Part shown: in pieces, positions 22,882-30,843 of the stretch
How positions within the stretch are numbered: the first letter of the stretch is position 1
Layout of the letters: every line of letters begins with the position of its first letter
Source: Prevotella sp. UBA2850
GTDB lineage: Bacteria; Bacteroidota; Bacteroidia; Bacteroidales; Bacteroidaceae
DNA: 31,398 nt
Direction: 5' to 3'
NCBI GenBank assembly: GCA_002350805.1
Contig: DEFO01000002.1
Coordinates: 612-32,009, forward strand
Program-made: the position numbers and the translations under genes
The notes under the pieces: generated by a model
The model's input: the letters and a program-made list of their open reading frames with translations, nothing else
Databases searched by the model: none
What the model was told of the DNA's origin: nothing

Positions 22882-25056
22882 ATGAATATTTTTACCAAGC
22901 ATATCGCACAGGCACTATCATTACCCGAGACGGCTGTCGACAACACGCTGGCTCTGTTGGAACAAGGATGCACCATTCCTTTCATATCGCGCTACCGCAA
23001 AGAGAAGACGGGCGCGTTGAACGAGGTGCAGATAGCAGCCATCAGCGACATGAACGAGCGGTTGAAAGAGATTTCCAAACGCAAGGAAACCATCGTGAAG
23101 ACTATCACAGAGGCAGGGAAGATGACTCCCGAGCTGCAGCAGCGAATCGCCGACTGCTGGGACGCAACGGTATTGGAAGACATCTATCTGCCCTTCCGCC
23201 CCAAGCGGAGGACACGTGCCCAGGTGGCCCGTGAACAGGGACTGGAGCCTCTGGCCACCCTCATCATGATGCAACGCGAGGCCAACCCGCAGGAAACTGC
23301 CAAGCGCTTTGTCGATGGCACGAATGTAGGCAGTGTGGAGAATGCCATAGCAGGTGCAAAGGACATCATTGCCGAGATGGTGAGCGAAGATGAGCGTTCG
23401 CGCAACGCCATGCGAGGCATCTTCCGCCGCAATGCCATGATCATTTCCAAGGTAGTCAAAGCGAAGAAAGACACCGATGAAGCACAGAAATTCTCTGACT
23501 ACTTCGACTGGCAGGAACCGCTTCGCCGCTGCACCAGCCACCGGTTGCTGGCCATGCGCCGCGGAGAGACAGAAGGGGTGCTGCGTGTGAGCATATCAGC
23601 CGATGACACGGAATGCGTGGAGAAACTCTGCCGACTGCATGTGCGTGGTTTTGGAAAATGCTCACGGCTAGTGACCGAGGCTGTGGAAGACAGCTACAAA
23701 CGACTGCTCAAGCCTGCCATCGAGACTGAGTTTGCCGCCATGAGCAAGGAGAAAGCCGACGACGAAGCCATCCTGGTGTTCACCGAGAATCTTCGCCAAC
23801 TGCTGCTCTCGGCACCACTGGGACAAAAACGTGTGATGGGCGTAGACCCGGGATTCCGCACAGGCTGCAAGGTGGTTTGCCTGGACGCACAAGGAAACCT
23901 GCTGCATCATGAGGCCATCTTCCCCCACCCTCCTGTGAACAAGCAGATGCAAGCGGCTATCAGCGTGGAGAAAATGCTCCGCAAACACCATATCGAGGCC
24001 ATTGCCATCGGTAATGGTACTGCCAGCCGCGAGACCAACGACTTCATCAAAGATGTGCTCGCCGGCAGATATGCCGTGCCCACCGATGACAACGACGCCC
24101 CGCTACCCCACCCGCAGGTGTTTACGGTCAGCGAAGATGGCGCCTCTATCTATTCAGCCTCGAAGATTGCCCGTGAGGAGTTTCCCGACGAGGATGTCAC
24201 CGTTCGTGGCGCCGTCAGTATCGGGCGCAGACTGATGGACCCTCTGGCCGAACTGGTGAAGATCGACCCGAAGAGCATTGGCGTGGGACAATACCAACAC
24301 GATGTGGACCAAGGCAAGCTGAAAAAGAGCCTCGACCAGACGGTGGAGAGCTGTGTGAACATGGTGGGAGTGAACCTCAATACGGCCAGCCTGCATCTGC
24401 TGATGTATGTCAGCGGACTCGGTCCGGCGCTGGCCAAGAATATTGTCGACTACCGTAAGGAACACGGTGCATTCACCTCTCGCACGCAATTGAAGAAAGT
24501 ACCCCGTCTCGGACCGGCCGCATTTGAGCAGTGTGCAGGTTTCTTGCGCATTCCCGGAGCCAAAAATCCGCTCGATGGAAGTGCGGTACACCCCGAGAGC
24601 TATGCCATTGTAGAACAAATGGCGAACGACTGCGGATGTACGGTGGTCGACTTGATGAAAGACGCTGAGAAGCGAAAGCAAATTAACCTGAAACAATATG
24701 TGAGTGATGCTGTGGGAATGCCTACGCTGAACGATATCATGCACGAATTGGAAAAGCCCGGACTCGACCCGCGCGAACAGATAGAAGAATTTGAGTTCGA
24801 TCCCAGCGTGCAAACCATCGACGACCTCGTGGAAGGCATGATACTGCCGGGCATTGTGACCAACATCACCAATTTTGGAGCATTCGTCGACATTGGCGTG
24901 CACCAGGACGGCCTCGTGCATGTTTCGCAACTGGCCGACCGCTATGTGAAAGACCCCAACCAGGTGGTAAAACTGCACCAGCATGTGCGAGTCAGAGTAA
25001 AGGAAGTAGATTTTCGGCGCCAACGAATCTCACTGAGCATGCGAGGTGTCAAATAA
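22882..25056 (+). CDS. tex: Tex-family RNA-binding transcription accessory protein
   Basis: This 724-residue cytoplasmic protein has the full Tex layout. The N-terminal helical region begins MNIFTKHIAQALSLPETAVD and includes IPFISRYRKEKTG. A YqgF/RNase H-like domain lies near residues 310-435 (VMGVDPGFRTGCKV). Helix-hairpin-helix modules follow (YVSGLGPALAKNIVDYRKEH and VPRLGPAAFEQCAGFLRI), and a C-terminal S1 domain is at about 640-720 (GIVTNITNFGAFVDIGVHQD). Tex binds RNA and acts in transcription; its role in the cell is still unclear. The open frame extends upstream to 22825, but the promoter -7 box lies inside that extension, so the ATG at 22882 is used. Terminates toward the rplT gene. 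Confidence 0.93.
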   Translation: MNIFTKHIAQALSLPETAVDNTLALLEQGCTIPFISRYRKEKTGALNEVQIAAISDMNERLKEISKRKETIVKTITEAGKMTPELQQRIADCWDATVLEDIYLPFRPKRRTRAQVAREQGLEPLATLIMMQREANPQETAKRFVDGTNVGSVENAIAGAKDIIAEMVSEDERSRNAMRGIFRRNAMIISKVVKAKKDTDEAQKFSDYFDWQEPLRRCTSHRLLAMRRGETEGVLRVSISADDTECVEKLCRLHVRGFGKCSRLVTEAVEDSYKRLLKPAIETEFAAMSKEKADDEAILVFTENLRQLLLSAPLGQKRVMGVDPGFRTGCKVVCLDAQGNLLHHEAIFPHPPVNKQMQAAISVEKMLRKHHIEAIAIGNGTASRETNDFIKDVLAGRYAVPTDDNDAPLPHPQVFTVSEDGASIYSASKIAREEFPDEDVTVRGAVSIGRRLMDPLAELVKIDPKSIGVGQYQHDVDQGKLKKSLDQTVESCVNMVGVNLNTASLHLLMYVSGLGPALAKNIVDYRKEHGAFTSRTQLKKVPRLGPAAFEQCAGFLRIPGAKNPLDGSAVHPESYAIVEQMANDCGCTVVDLMKDAEKRKQINLKQYVSDAVGMPTLNDIMHELEKPGLDPREQIEEFEFDPSVQTIDDLVEGMILPGIVTNITNFGAFVDIGVHQDGLVHVSQLADRYVKDPNQVVKLHQHVRVRVKEVDFRRQRISLSMRGVK

Positions 25057-25064
25057 GAGATAGA

Positions 25065-25132
25065 ACCAACTCACGGCATATCATTAGAAGGAAGAAGGAA
25101 GACAAAAAACCGACTCACGGCATATCACTAAA
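25065..25132 (+). repeat. Direct repeat pair downstream of tex
   Basis: A block containing ACTCACGGCATATCA is present twice, exactly at 25069-25083 and 25113-25127, with weaker similarity over about 24 bases (25065-25088 and 25109-25132). The copies are 44 bp apart, just before the terminator hairpin. Confidence 0.6.
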
Positions 25133-25164
25133 AAGGAGGGCAAAACCGCGGTTCTGCCCTCCTT
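25133..25164. terminator. Bidirectional terminator between tex and rplT
   Basis: AAGGAGGGCA (25133-25142) pairs with TGCCCTCCTT (25155-25164). Between them the palindrome AACCGCGGTT forms the top of the stem, after one A-C mismatch. The minus-strand tail is T-rich (TTTTTAGTG), and it begins 21 bases after the rplT stop. The plus-strand tail is only moderately T-rich. Confidence 0.7.
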
Positions 25165-25185
25165 CATTCTATCCTAATCAAGGAT

Positions 25186-25530
25186 TTACTTTACTTTCTC
25201 TACAATAGCTTTGAAAGCCTCGGGGTTGTTGACAGCGAGGTCGGCGAGCACCTTACGGTTGATCTCGATACCAGCCTTACTGAGTTTACCCATGAGAACA
25301 GAATAGCTCATACCCTCGAGACGAGCAGCAGCATTGATGCGCTGAATCCACAGTGAGCGGAAGTTGCGCTTCTTGTTGCGACGGTCACGATATGCATAGG
25401 TGAGACCTTTCTCCCATGTGTTTTTGGCTACTGTCCAAACATTTTTGCGGGCACCAAAGTAGCCACGAGTGAGCTTAAGAATTCTTTTACGTTTTGCTCT
25501 TGAAGCAACGTGATTGACTGATCTTGGCAT
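25186..25530 (-). CDS. rplT: 50S ribosomal protein L20
   Basis: This 114-residue basic protein is L20, which binds 23S rRNA early in large-subunit assembly and in many bacteria represses its own operon. The N-terminal helix (MPRSVNHVASRAKRKRILKL) and the RNARNKKRNFRSLWI-like stretch (DRRNKKRNFRSLWIQRINAA) are typical. Length is normal. It is the last gene of the infC-rpmI-rplT group, 32 bp after rpmI. Confidence 0.97.
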   Translation of the reverse strand: MPRSVNHVASRAKRKRILKLTRGYFGARKNVWTVAKNTWEKGLTYAYRDRRNKKRNFRSLWIQRINAAARLEGMSYSVLMGKLSKAGIEINRKVLADLAVNNPEAFKAIVEKVK

Positions 25531-25562
25531 AGTTTTTTACTCTTTAATGTTTGACAATAGGT

Positions 25563-25760
25563 TTAACGGAGACACAACAGGTCGCGAACCTGCTTCATGT
25601 TGCTGTTATCAACGATGGCCGAGTGTACCAAATTACGCTTTTGCTTCTTGGTCTTCTTGGTCAGAATGTGACTGTGGTAAGCATGCTGTCTCTTGATCTT
25701 ACCTGTACCGGTGAAACGGAATCTCTTCTTGGCACCGGAGTTTGTCTTTACTTTTGGCAT
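25563..25760 (-). CDS. rpmI: 50S ribosomal protein L35
   Basis: This 65-residue basic protein is L35, a component of the large ribosomal subunit. It begins MPKVKTNSGAKKRFRFTGTG and ends with RDLLCLR; length is normal. The gene sits between infC and rplT, the order found in most bacteria. A hairpin lies just upstream. Confidence 0.97.
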   Translation of the reverse strand: MPKVKTNSGAKKRFRFTGTGKIKRQHAYHSHILTKKTKKQKRNLVHSAIVDNSNMKQVRDLLCLR

Positions 25761-25793
25761 TTTTTTAAATATTTTAAATTGGTTATTTATTAT

Positions 25794-25825
25794 GGTGGCA
25801 ACGCATATACCGGGCGTTACGCACC
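25794..25825 (-). promoter_or_regulatory. Hairpin in the infC-rpmI spacer, possible L20 control site
   Basis: On the minus strand GGTG-C-GTAACGC pairs with GCGTTGC-CACC (one bulged base and one G-U pair) with a 9-base loop. It lies 14 bases after the infC stop and 34 bases before the rpmI start. L20 is known to bind structured mRNA leaders and repress its operon in other bacteria; whether this hairpin is such a site is inference. No T-run follows directly. Confidence 0.4.
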
Positions 25826-25838
25826 TTCTCTTTCCATC

Positions 25839-26552
25839 TTATTGCTCGCCTTTCAATTTCTTCAGCAGTTCGTCACCGCCCTTGATGTTAGCAAACAATC
25901 CGCCGCTGGCAGGAGCCTCATCGGCTGTCTCACTAGTGTTCTCGGCGGCTTCCTTGATTTTCTTCTCAGCCTCTTTGGCCTCGGCCTCACGGCGCTCACG
26001 GTCCATCTTCTGCTGACTCTTCTTGGCTACGCCAGCCTTCTTCGGACTGAGATAGAGGAACATTTTCTTTCCTTCGAGCGATGGCATCGACTCCACCTTG
26101 CCGTATTCCTCCAAATCGTTGGCGAAACGCAAAAGCAGAACCTCGCCTTGCTCTTTGAACAGAATGGAACGGCCACGGAAGAACACATAAGCACGCACTT
26201 TATTGCCTTGCTCGAGGAACTCCTTCGCATGCTTCAGCTTGAAGTTGTAGTCGTGGTCATCGGTCTGCGGACCGAATCGGATTTCCTTCACCTCTTGCTT
26301 CACCTGCTTGGCTTTCATCTCCTTAGCACGTTTCTTCTGCTGGTAGAGGAACTTACTGTAGTCAATGAGCCGGCAAACAGGCGGATTGGCATTCGGCGAT
26401 ATCTCAACAAGGTCGACACCCTGCTGACGGGCCATGTCTAATGCCTGACGGGTAGGCACAACGGTTGAACCATTATCACCCACAATACGCACCTCGCGGA
26501 CACGAATCTGTTCGTTCACACGGTACTGATTACCTTTTTTGTCGTTCTTCAT
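25839..26552 (-). CDS. infC: Translation initiation factor IF-3 with C-terminal extension
   Basis: This 237-residue factor binds the 30S subunit and controls start-codon and initiator-tRNA selection. The N-terminal domain (QYRVNEQIRVREVRIVG, residues 9-25), the linker (SKFLYQQKKRAKEMKAKQ) and the C-terminal domain (FGPQTDDHDYNFKLKHAKEF) are all typical. From about residue 178 a charged, Glu/Lys/Ala-rich tail of about 60 residues follows, beyond the usual 175-180. Similar tails are common in Bacteroidota IF-3 as far as I recall. The start codon is ATG, unlike the rare AUU of E. coli infC. It has its own -7 box and precedes rpmI. Confidence 0.96.
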   Translation of the reverse strand: MKNDKKGNQYRVNEQIRVREVRIVGDNGSTVVPTRQALDMARQQGVDLVEISPNANPPVCRLIDYSKFLYQQKKRAKEMKAKQVKQEVKEIRFGPQTDDHDYNFKLKHAKEFLEQGNKVRAYVFFRGRSILFKEQGEVLLLRFANDLEEYGKVESMPSLEGKKMFLYLSPKKAGVAKKSQQKMDRERREAEAKEAEKKIKEAAENTSETADEAPASGGLFANIKGGDELLKKLKGEQ

Positions 26553-26589
26553 TAACTGTTTTTGGTTCTACTTATTGCGAAATCGGCTG

Positions 26590-26597
26590 CAAAGTTA
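26590..26597 (-). promoter_or_regulatory. -7 box of infC
   Basis: On the minus strand TAACTTTG is an exact TAnnTTTG box, 38 bases before the infC start at 26552. The -33 position falls inside the heptamer array at 26606-26633 and shows no TTTG. Confidence 0.55.
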
Positions 26598-26605
26598 CTC
26601 ATAAA

Positions 26606-26714
26606 TTAAGAGTTAAGAGTTGAAAGTTAAAAGATTTTACGTTGTATTTATGTATTTTTAACATTCCGACAGTTCGTAAACTCTTTTCCACCCTCAAAAA
26701 CTCCTAACTCTTAA
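26606..26714. repeat. 7-bp tandem repeats in inverted arrangement
   Basis: Four units (TTAAGAG, TTAAGAG, TTGAAAG, TTAAAAG) fill 26606-26633. Two inverted units (CTCCTAA, CTCTTAA) lie at 26701-26714. The two blocks could pair across the A/T-rich centre. The array lies in the 195-bp spacer between thrS and infC, which holds no gene. Confidence 0.65.
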
Positions 26715-26747
26715 CCTGATTATTGCTAACTTCTAAATCGTTTTCCT

Positions 26748-28691
26748 TTAAAAGTTCTTGGTCATCTCGGCCACCTCGCCATTGATCTTGTCGATGAAGG
26801 CTTGGATGCTCATGGTGGTCTGCTCGCCACCACCCTGCTGGCGCATGGAGACAAGTCCCTCGGCAGCCTCTTTCTCACCGACAATCACCATGTATGGGAT
26901 ACGCTTCAACTCGTTGTCGCGAATCTTGCGGCCCAGTTTCTCATTGCGCATGTCGATGGTGGCGCGGACGCCTTGCAAATCGAACTGACGGGCCACCTCC
27001 TTGGCATAATCGTTGTACTTTTCCGAGAGCGGCAGGATAGCCACCTGGTCGGGAGTGAGCCACAAGGGGAAATGACCGGCGGTATGCTCAATGAGCACGG
27101 CGGTGAAACGCTCCATCGAGCCGAAGGGAGCACGGTGAATCATCACTGGCGTCTTCTTAGTGTTGTCCTCATCGGTATACTCCAGCTGGAAGCGCTTCGG
27201 CAGGTTGTAGTCCACCTGAATGGTACCCAGCTGCCAGCGACGGCCAATGGCATCCTTGATCATGAAGTCAAGCTTCGGACCATAGAATGCAGCCTCACCA
27301 TACTCTACCTTGGCGGACAGGCCCTTCTCCTGACAAGCCTCGACAATAGCTTTCTCTGCCATTGCCCAGTCTTCGTCGGTACCTACATACTTCTCGTGAT
27401 CGTTAGGATCGCGGAGTGAAATCTGTGCCTCGAAGTTGAAGCCAAAGGCGGTGAGTACGATATTGATGATGTCCATCACATTGAGGAACTCCTGCTTCAC
27501 CTGGTCGGGACGGCAGAAGAGGTGGGCATCGTCTTGCGTGAACGAGCGCACACGGGTCAGTCCGTGCAACTCGCCGCTCTGCTCGTAACGGTAAACCGTG
27601 CCAAACTCAGCCAGACGCAGAGGCAGGTCACGATACGAACGGGGCTTCGAGGCAAAGATCTCGCAGTGGTGCGGACAGTTCATGGGTTTCAGCATATACT
27701 CCTCGCCTTCCTCGGGAGTAGTGATGGGGCGGAACGAGTCTTTCCCGTAGTGGGCATAGTGGCCGCTGGTCACATAGAGGTTCTTCGAACCGATGTGCGG
27801 AGTGATAACCTCCTTATATCCAAAGCGTTTCTGCACCTTGCGCAGATGATCCTGCAAGCGTAGGCGGAGCTCTGTGCCTTTTGGCAGCCAGATGGGCAGG
27901 CCCTTACCCACACGCTCAGAGAACATGAACAGTTCCATCTCCTTGCCAATCTTGCGGTGATCACGTTTCTTGGCCTCTTCGAGCATCACCAGATACTCGT
28001 CGAGCATTTTCTTCTTGGGGAAAGAGATACCATAGAGACGCTGCATCTGCTCGCGCGAGGCGTCACCGCGCCAGAAGGCACCGGCCACCGACGTCAGTTT
28101 CAGCGCCTTGATGGCACCCGTCGACACGAGGTGCGGACCGCGGCAGAGGTCGGTAAAGTTTCCTTGTGTATAAGTAGAGATGGTGCCGTCTTCCAAGTCG
28201 AGGTCGATGTGCTCGCACTTGTAGTCCTGACCGTCGGCCTTGAATTCCACCAACGCTTCGGCCTTAGGCACTTCGCGGCGCACCACAGGCTCATCTTTCT
28301 TGGCCAGTTCACGCATCTTGTCTTCGATTTTCGGGAAGTCGGACTCCTTGATAGCCTCACCGTTGGGCAGCAGCACATCATAGAAGAAACCGTTCTCAAT
28401 AGCAGGACCGAATCCGAACTGTATGCCGGGATAGAGCTCTTTCAGGGCCTCGGCCAGCAGGTGTGCGCTGGTGTGCCAGAAAGTGTGCTTACCCTCATCG
28501 TCGCTGAACTTGTAGAGCGCGATGGTGGCGTCTTCATTGATAGGACGGTTCAGTTCCACTGTCTCGCCATTCACCCCGCAAGATACAACGTCGCGGGCGA
28601 GAGCAGGCGATATGCTCTCTGCGATTTGATAGCCAGTAACGCCCTGTTCATACGAGCGAACAGATCCGTCTGGAAATGTAATTTTTACCAT
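26748..28691 (-). CDS. thrS: Threonyl-tRNA synthetase
   Basis: This 647-residue class II aminoacyl-tRNA synthetase charges tRNA-Thr. The N-terminal TGS domain (MVKITFPDGSVRSYEQG) is followed by the editing domain with HTSAHLLAEALKELYP. The catalytic core contains the zinc-binding MNCPHHC, motif 2 (YRYEQSGELHGLTRVRSFTQ) and motif 3 (GSMERFTAVLIEH). The anticodon-binding domain ends the protein. I used the ATG at 28691, not 28733, because the -7 box lies inside the extra 14 codons and MVKITFPDG is the common start. The gene heads the conserved thrS-infC-rpmI-rplT order. Confidence 0.97.
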   Translation of the reverse strand: MVKITFPDGSVRSYEQGVTGYQIAESISPALARDVVSCGVNGETVELNRPINEDATIALYKFSDDEGKHTFWHTSAHLLAEALKELYPGIQFGFGPAIENGFFYDVLLPNGEAIKESDFPKIEDKMRELAKKDEPVVRREVPKAEALVEFKADGQDYKCEHIDLDLEDGTISTYTQGNFTDLCRGPHLVSTGAIKALKLTSVAGAFWRGDASREQMQRLYGISFPKKKMLDEYLVMLEEAKKRDHRKIGKEMELFMFSERVGKGLPIWLPKGTELRLRLQDHLRKVQKRFGYKEVITPHIGSKNLYVTSGHYAHYGKDSFRPITTPEEGEEYMLKPMNCPHHCEIFASKPRSYRDLPLRLAEFGTVYRYEQSGELHGLTRVRSFTQDDAHLFCRPDQVKQEFLNVMDIINIVLTAFGFNFEAQISLRDPNDHEKYVGTDEDWAMAEKAIVEACQEKGLSAKVEYGEAAFYGPKLDFMIKDAIGRRWQLGTIQVDYNLPKRFQLEYTDEDNTKKTPVMIHRAPFGSMERFTAVLIEHTAGHFPLWLTPDQVAILPLSEKYNDYAKEVARQFDLQGVRATIDMRNEKLGRKIRDNELKRIPYMVIVGEKEAAEGLVSMRQQGGGEQTTMSIQAFIDKINGEVAEMTKNF

Positions 28692-28721
28692 AACAAATTG
28701 ATATTTTAATTGAATCGGATG

Positions 28722-28729
28722 CAAAGGTA
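28722..28729 (-). promoter_or_regulatory. -7 box of thrS
   Basis: On the minus strand TACCTTTG is an exact TAnnTTTG box, 31 bases upstream of the ATG at 28691. A -33 TTTG was not found at the usual distance. Confidence 0.55.
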
Positions 28730-28787
28730 ACACTTTCTTTCCATACTGCCCAGAGTTTATGGCAGTTTTTTCGCTGAATATTCTTTT

Positions 28788-28804
28788 GGCCGGCGGCGCC
28801 AGCC
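28788..28804 (-). terminator. GC-rich hairpin after the TPR gene
   Basis: On the minus strand GGCTGGC-GCC-GCCGGCC forms a 7-bp stem (one G-U) with a 3-base loop. It starts 4 bases after the stop at 28808. There is no T-run, so it may protect the mRNA end rather than cause termination. Confidence 0.4.
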
Positions 28805-28807
28805 TCC

Positions 28808-30802
28808 TTACTTCCCACTATATTTCTTGATCACGCTGTAGGCATTGTATATGCCCAGCTCTCCCGCCTTGCTCAGATCCTGTATGCCCTCATTCTTATG
28901 ATTGCTGTAGATACGCACCAGTCCGCGGTTGTAGTATGCCTCAGCCAGACGGGAGTCCAGTCTGATGGCCGTCGAGTAGTCCTCCAGCGCCTTGCTGTAT
29001 TCTTTGCGCAGGGCATAGAAGTTGCCCCGGTCGTAGTAGAAGTATGCGTTTCCCGCGCTCATCCGGATGGCAGTGTTAAAATCGTCAATGGCACGGGCGG
29101 CCTTCAGCTGTGTGTTAACGCCTTGCGAGGCGTCGAACTCGTTGAGCATTGTCTGGCACACGGCACGCTGCCAATAGGCAATGACCGACGTTGAGTCGAT
29201 TTGCAGACAGGTGGTCAGGTCGTTAATGGCATCGCTGAAATTCTGCGTCTTGGCATAAGCCACGGCCCGCTGTATTAACCAGGGGACGCTCTCTGTGGCC
29301 GAACGGGCAGCCATCAGTCCGGCGGTCAGCGTGTCGATTCTGGCAAAGCTGGCCTTAGAGGCGTCTTCCGTCAGCACCTGCTGTCCACAAGTAACGTACA
29401 GCCGCATGGCCGACGGGTATTTCCTGTTGAAGTCTTCCACCTCGGAAATGAAAGCCTGATAGGTGTTCACGCCGTTCACGTATTGGGCGAAGTCCATCCC
29501 GTACATGGGCATATACTCGGCCTCCACCTTGTGGTTCTGCACCTTTCCGCGATACACACTACTGTACTCATGCTCCACGGTGGTCTCATCCTCGGTCACC
29601 ATCTGGTTGTACTTCTCCAGGTCGATGTCACTCTTCTTTCTTATCTGCTTCTTTTTCAGTCGCGGCTGAATGCCCAGGTGTTTGTTCATCTGTGCCTTGA
29701 AGATGCGGAACTCGTCGAGCTCTGCCTGTGCCGTCATGCCCAAACGTCGATAGCAACGGGCACGGTATTGCAGTCCCGTCCAGAAGTTGGGATACTGGTC
29801 GATGACCTTGGTGTAGTCGCGGATGGCAGCACGGGGATTGCCTGTCCGGTCGAGCAGGATGGCACGGTTGAAAAGGGCCATCACGTCGTCGGGCTCATAT
29901 TGCAGGATATAGTCGAAGTCGAGGATGGCGCGGTTGTCGTCGCCCACCTGCACGCGCAGCAGGGCGCGGTTGTAATGACCGATGAAGTTGTTGGGGTCTA
30001 GGTCGAGGGCCTTGTCGTAGTCGGCCATCGCCCCACGCAGGTTGTTGATGTTATAGCGCGAGAGCGCCCGGTTGATATAGTTGCCCACCATCTTCGGCTT
30101 CAGATGGATGGCTTTGCTGAACTGCTGGTCGGCATCCTTCCATTTGTTGTCGGCCATGCTGATGATGCCCCTCACCGACCACGCGTCACCATTATAGGGG
30201 TCTATCTCCAGACTCTTGTCGAGCCATTTAGCCCCCTGCACCGTGTCTTTTTGCTGAAGGCACACCTCTGCTTTGAGCGAATAGGAAGGTGCATACTTCT
30301 TCCAGCGCACCATCATCGAGTCGAGGTCGTGGTGGGCGGCCTCGTAGTCTTTGTCCTGTATGCGGCACAGCACACGGTTGTACCATAGTCCCTGGTTCGA
30401 CGGATCGTACTTGATCGACATGTCGTAGTCGCCAATCGCCTCCGAGAACTTCGACTGCCGAATGCGGCACAAGCCGCGCAACTCGTACAGGTTGTTGACG
30501 TATGGATTGATGCGGATGGCCTCTGAGCAGTCGGACTCAGCACCGACGAAATCGTCGAGATAGAACTTGGCCACACCCCTATAGAACCAGGGCTCATAGA
30601 GATAGGGCTTGGCCGAGATTACCTGGTTGAAATACTGGATGGAGAGCACATAATCCTCGTAATACAGAGCGCTGCGCCCCACCATGATCAACCGGTCGAT
30701 ATTGTACTGGGCAGAGGATGGCAGAATGGCAAAAAGGGAAAGAAGCAAAAGGCTCAGCAGCCTCTTACTTCTCGTCTTCTTGTATGTTGTCAAACCAACC
30801 AT
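28808..30802 (-). CDS. Exported tetratricopeptide-repeat protein
   Basis: This 664-residue protein has a signal peptide (basic MVGLTTYKKTRSKRLL, hydrophobic LLLLSLFAILP, cleavage near SSA-QY). About nine to ten TPR units run from residue 33 to about 365, for example LYYEDYVLSIQYFNQVISAK and FSEAIGDYDMSIKYDPSNQG. A charged linker follows (RLKKKQIRKKSDIDLEKYNQ). Further TPRs resume at about 535-650 (DAINDLTTCLQIDSTSVIAY, KALEDYSTAIRLDSRLAEAY). TPR arrays hold protein partners, here probably in the periplasm or envelope. No enzyme domain is seen. It lies 41 bp after the deformylase gene and may be co-transcribed. Confidence 0.85.
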   Translation of the reverse strand: MVGLTTYKKTRSKRLLSLLLLSLFAILPSSAQYNIDRLIMVGRSALYYEDYVLSIQYFNQVISAKPYLYEPWFYRGVAKFYLDDFVGAESDCSEAIRINPYVNNLYELRGLCRIRQSKFSEAIGDYDMSIKYDPSNQGLWYNRVLCRIQDKDYEAAHHDLDSMMVRWKKYAPSYSLKAEVCLQQKDTVQGAKWLDKSLEIDPYNGDAWSVRGIISMADNKWKDADQQFSKAIHLKPKMVGNYINRALSRYNINNLRGAMADYDKALDLDPNNFIGHYNRALLRVQVGDDNRAILDFDYILQYEPDDVMALFNRAILLDRTGNPRAAIRDYTKVIDQYPNFWTGLQYRARCYRRLGMTAQAELDEFRIFKAQMNKHLGIQPRLKKKQIRKKSDIDLEKYNQMVTEDETTVEHEYSSVYRGKVQNHKVEAEYMPMYGMDFAQYVNGVNTYQAFISEVEDFNRKYPSAMRLYVTCGQQVLTEDASKASFARIDTLTAGLMAARSATESVPWLIQRAVAYAKTQNFSDAINDLTTCLQIDSTSVIAYWQRAVCQTMLNEFDASQGVNTQLKAARAIDDFNTAIRMSAGNAYFYYDRGNFYALRKEYSKALEDYSTAIRLDSRLAEAYYNRGLVRIYSNHKNEGIQDLSKAGELGIYNAYSVIKKYSGK

Positions 30803-30819
30803 TGTCTATCCTTTTATTC

Positions 30820-30836
30820 CGGGAGCCGCACTCCCG
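30820..30836 (-). other. Small hairpin between def and the TPR gene
   Basis: CGGGAG and CTCCCG are perfect 6-bp complements around a 5-base loop, 8 bases after the def stop. No T-run follows on the minus strand, so termination there is doubtful. Confidence 0.35.
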
Positions 30837-30843
30837 TTTCTCC

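Noticed and set aside
28692..28733. Upstream start for thrS at 28733
   Set aside because: The -7 box lies inside the extra codons, and the TGS domain begins at MVKITFPDG.
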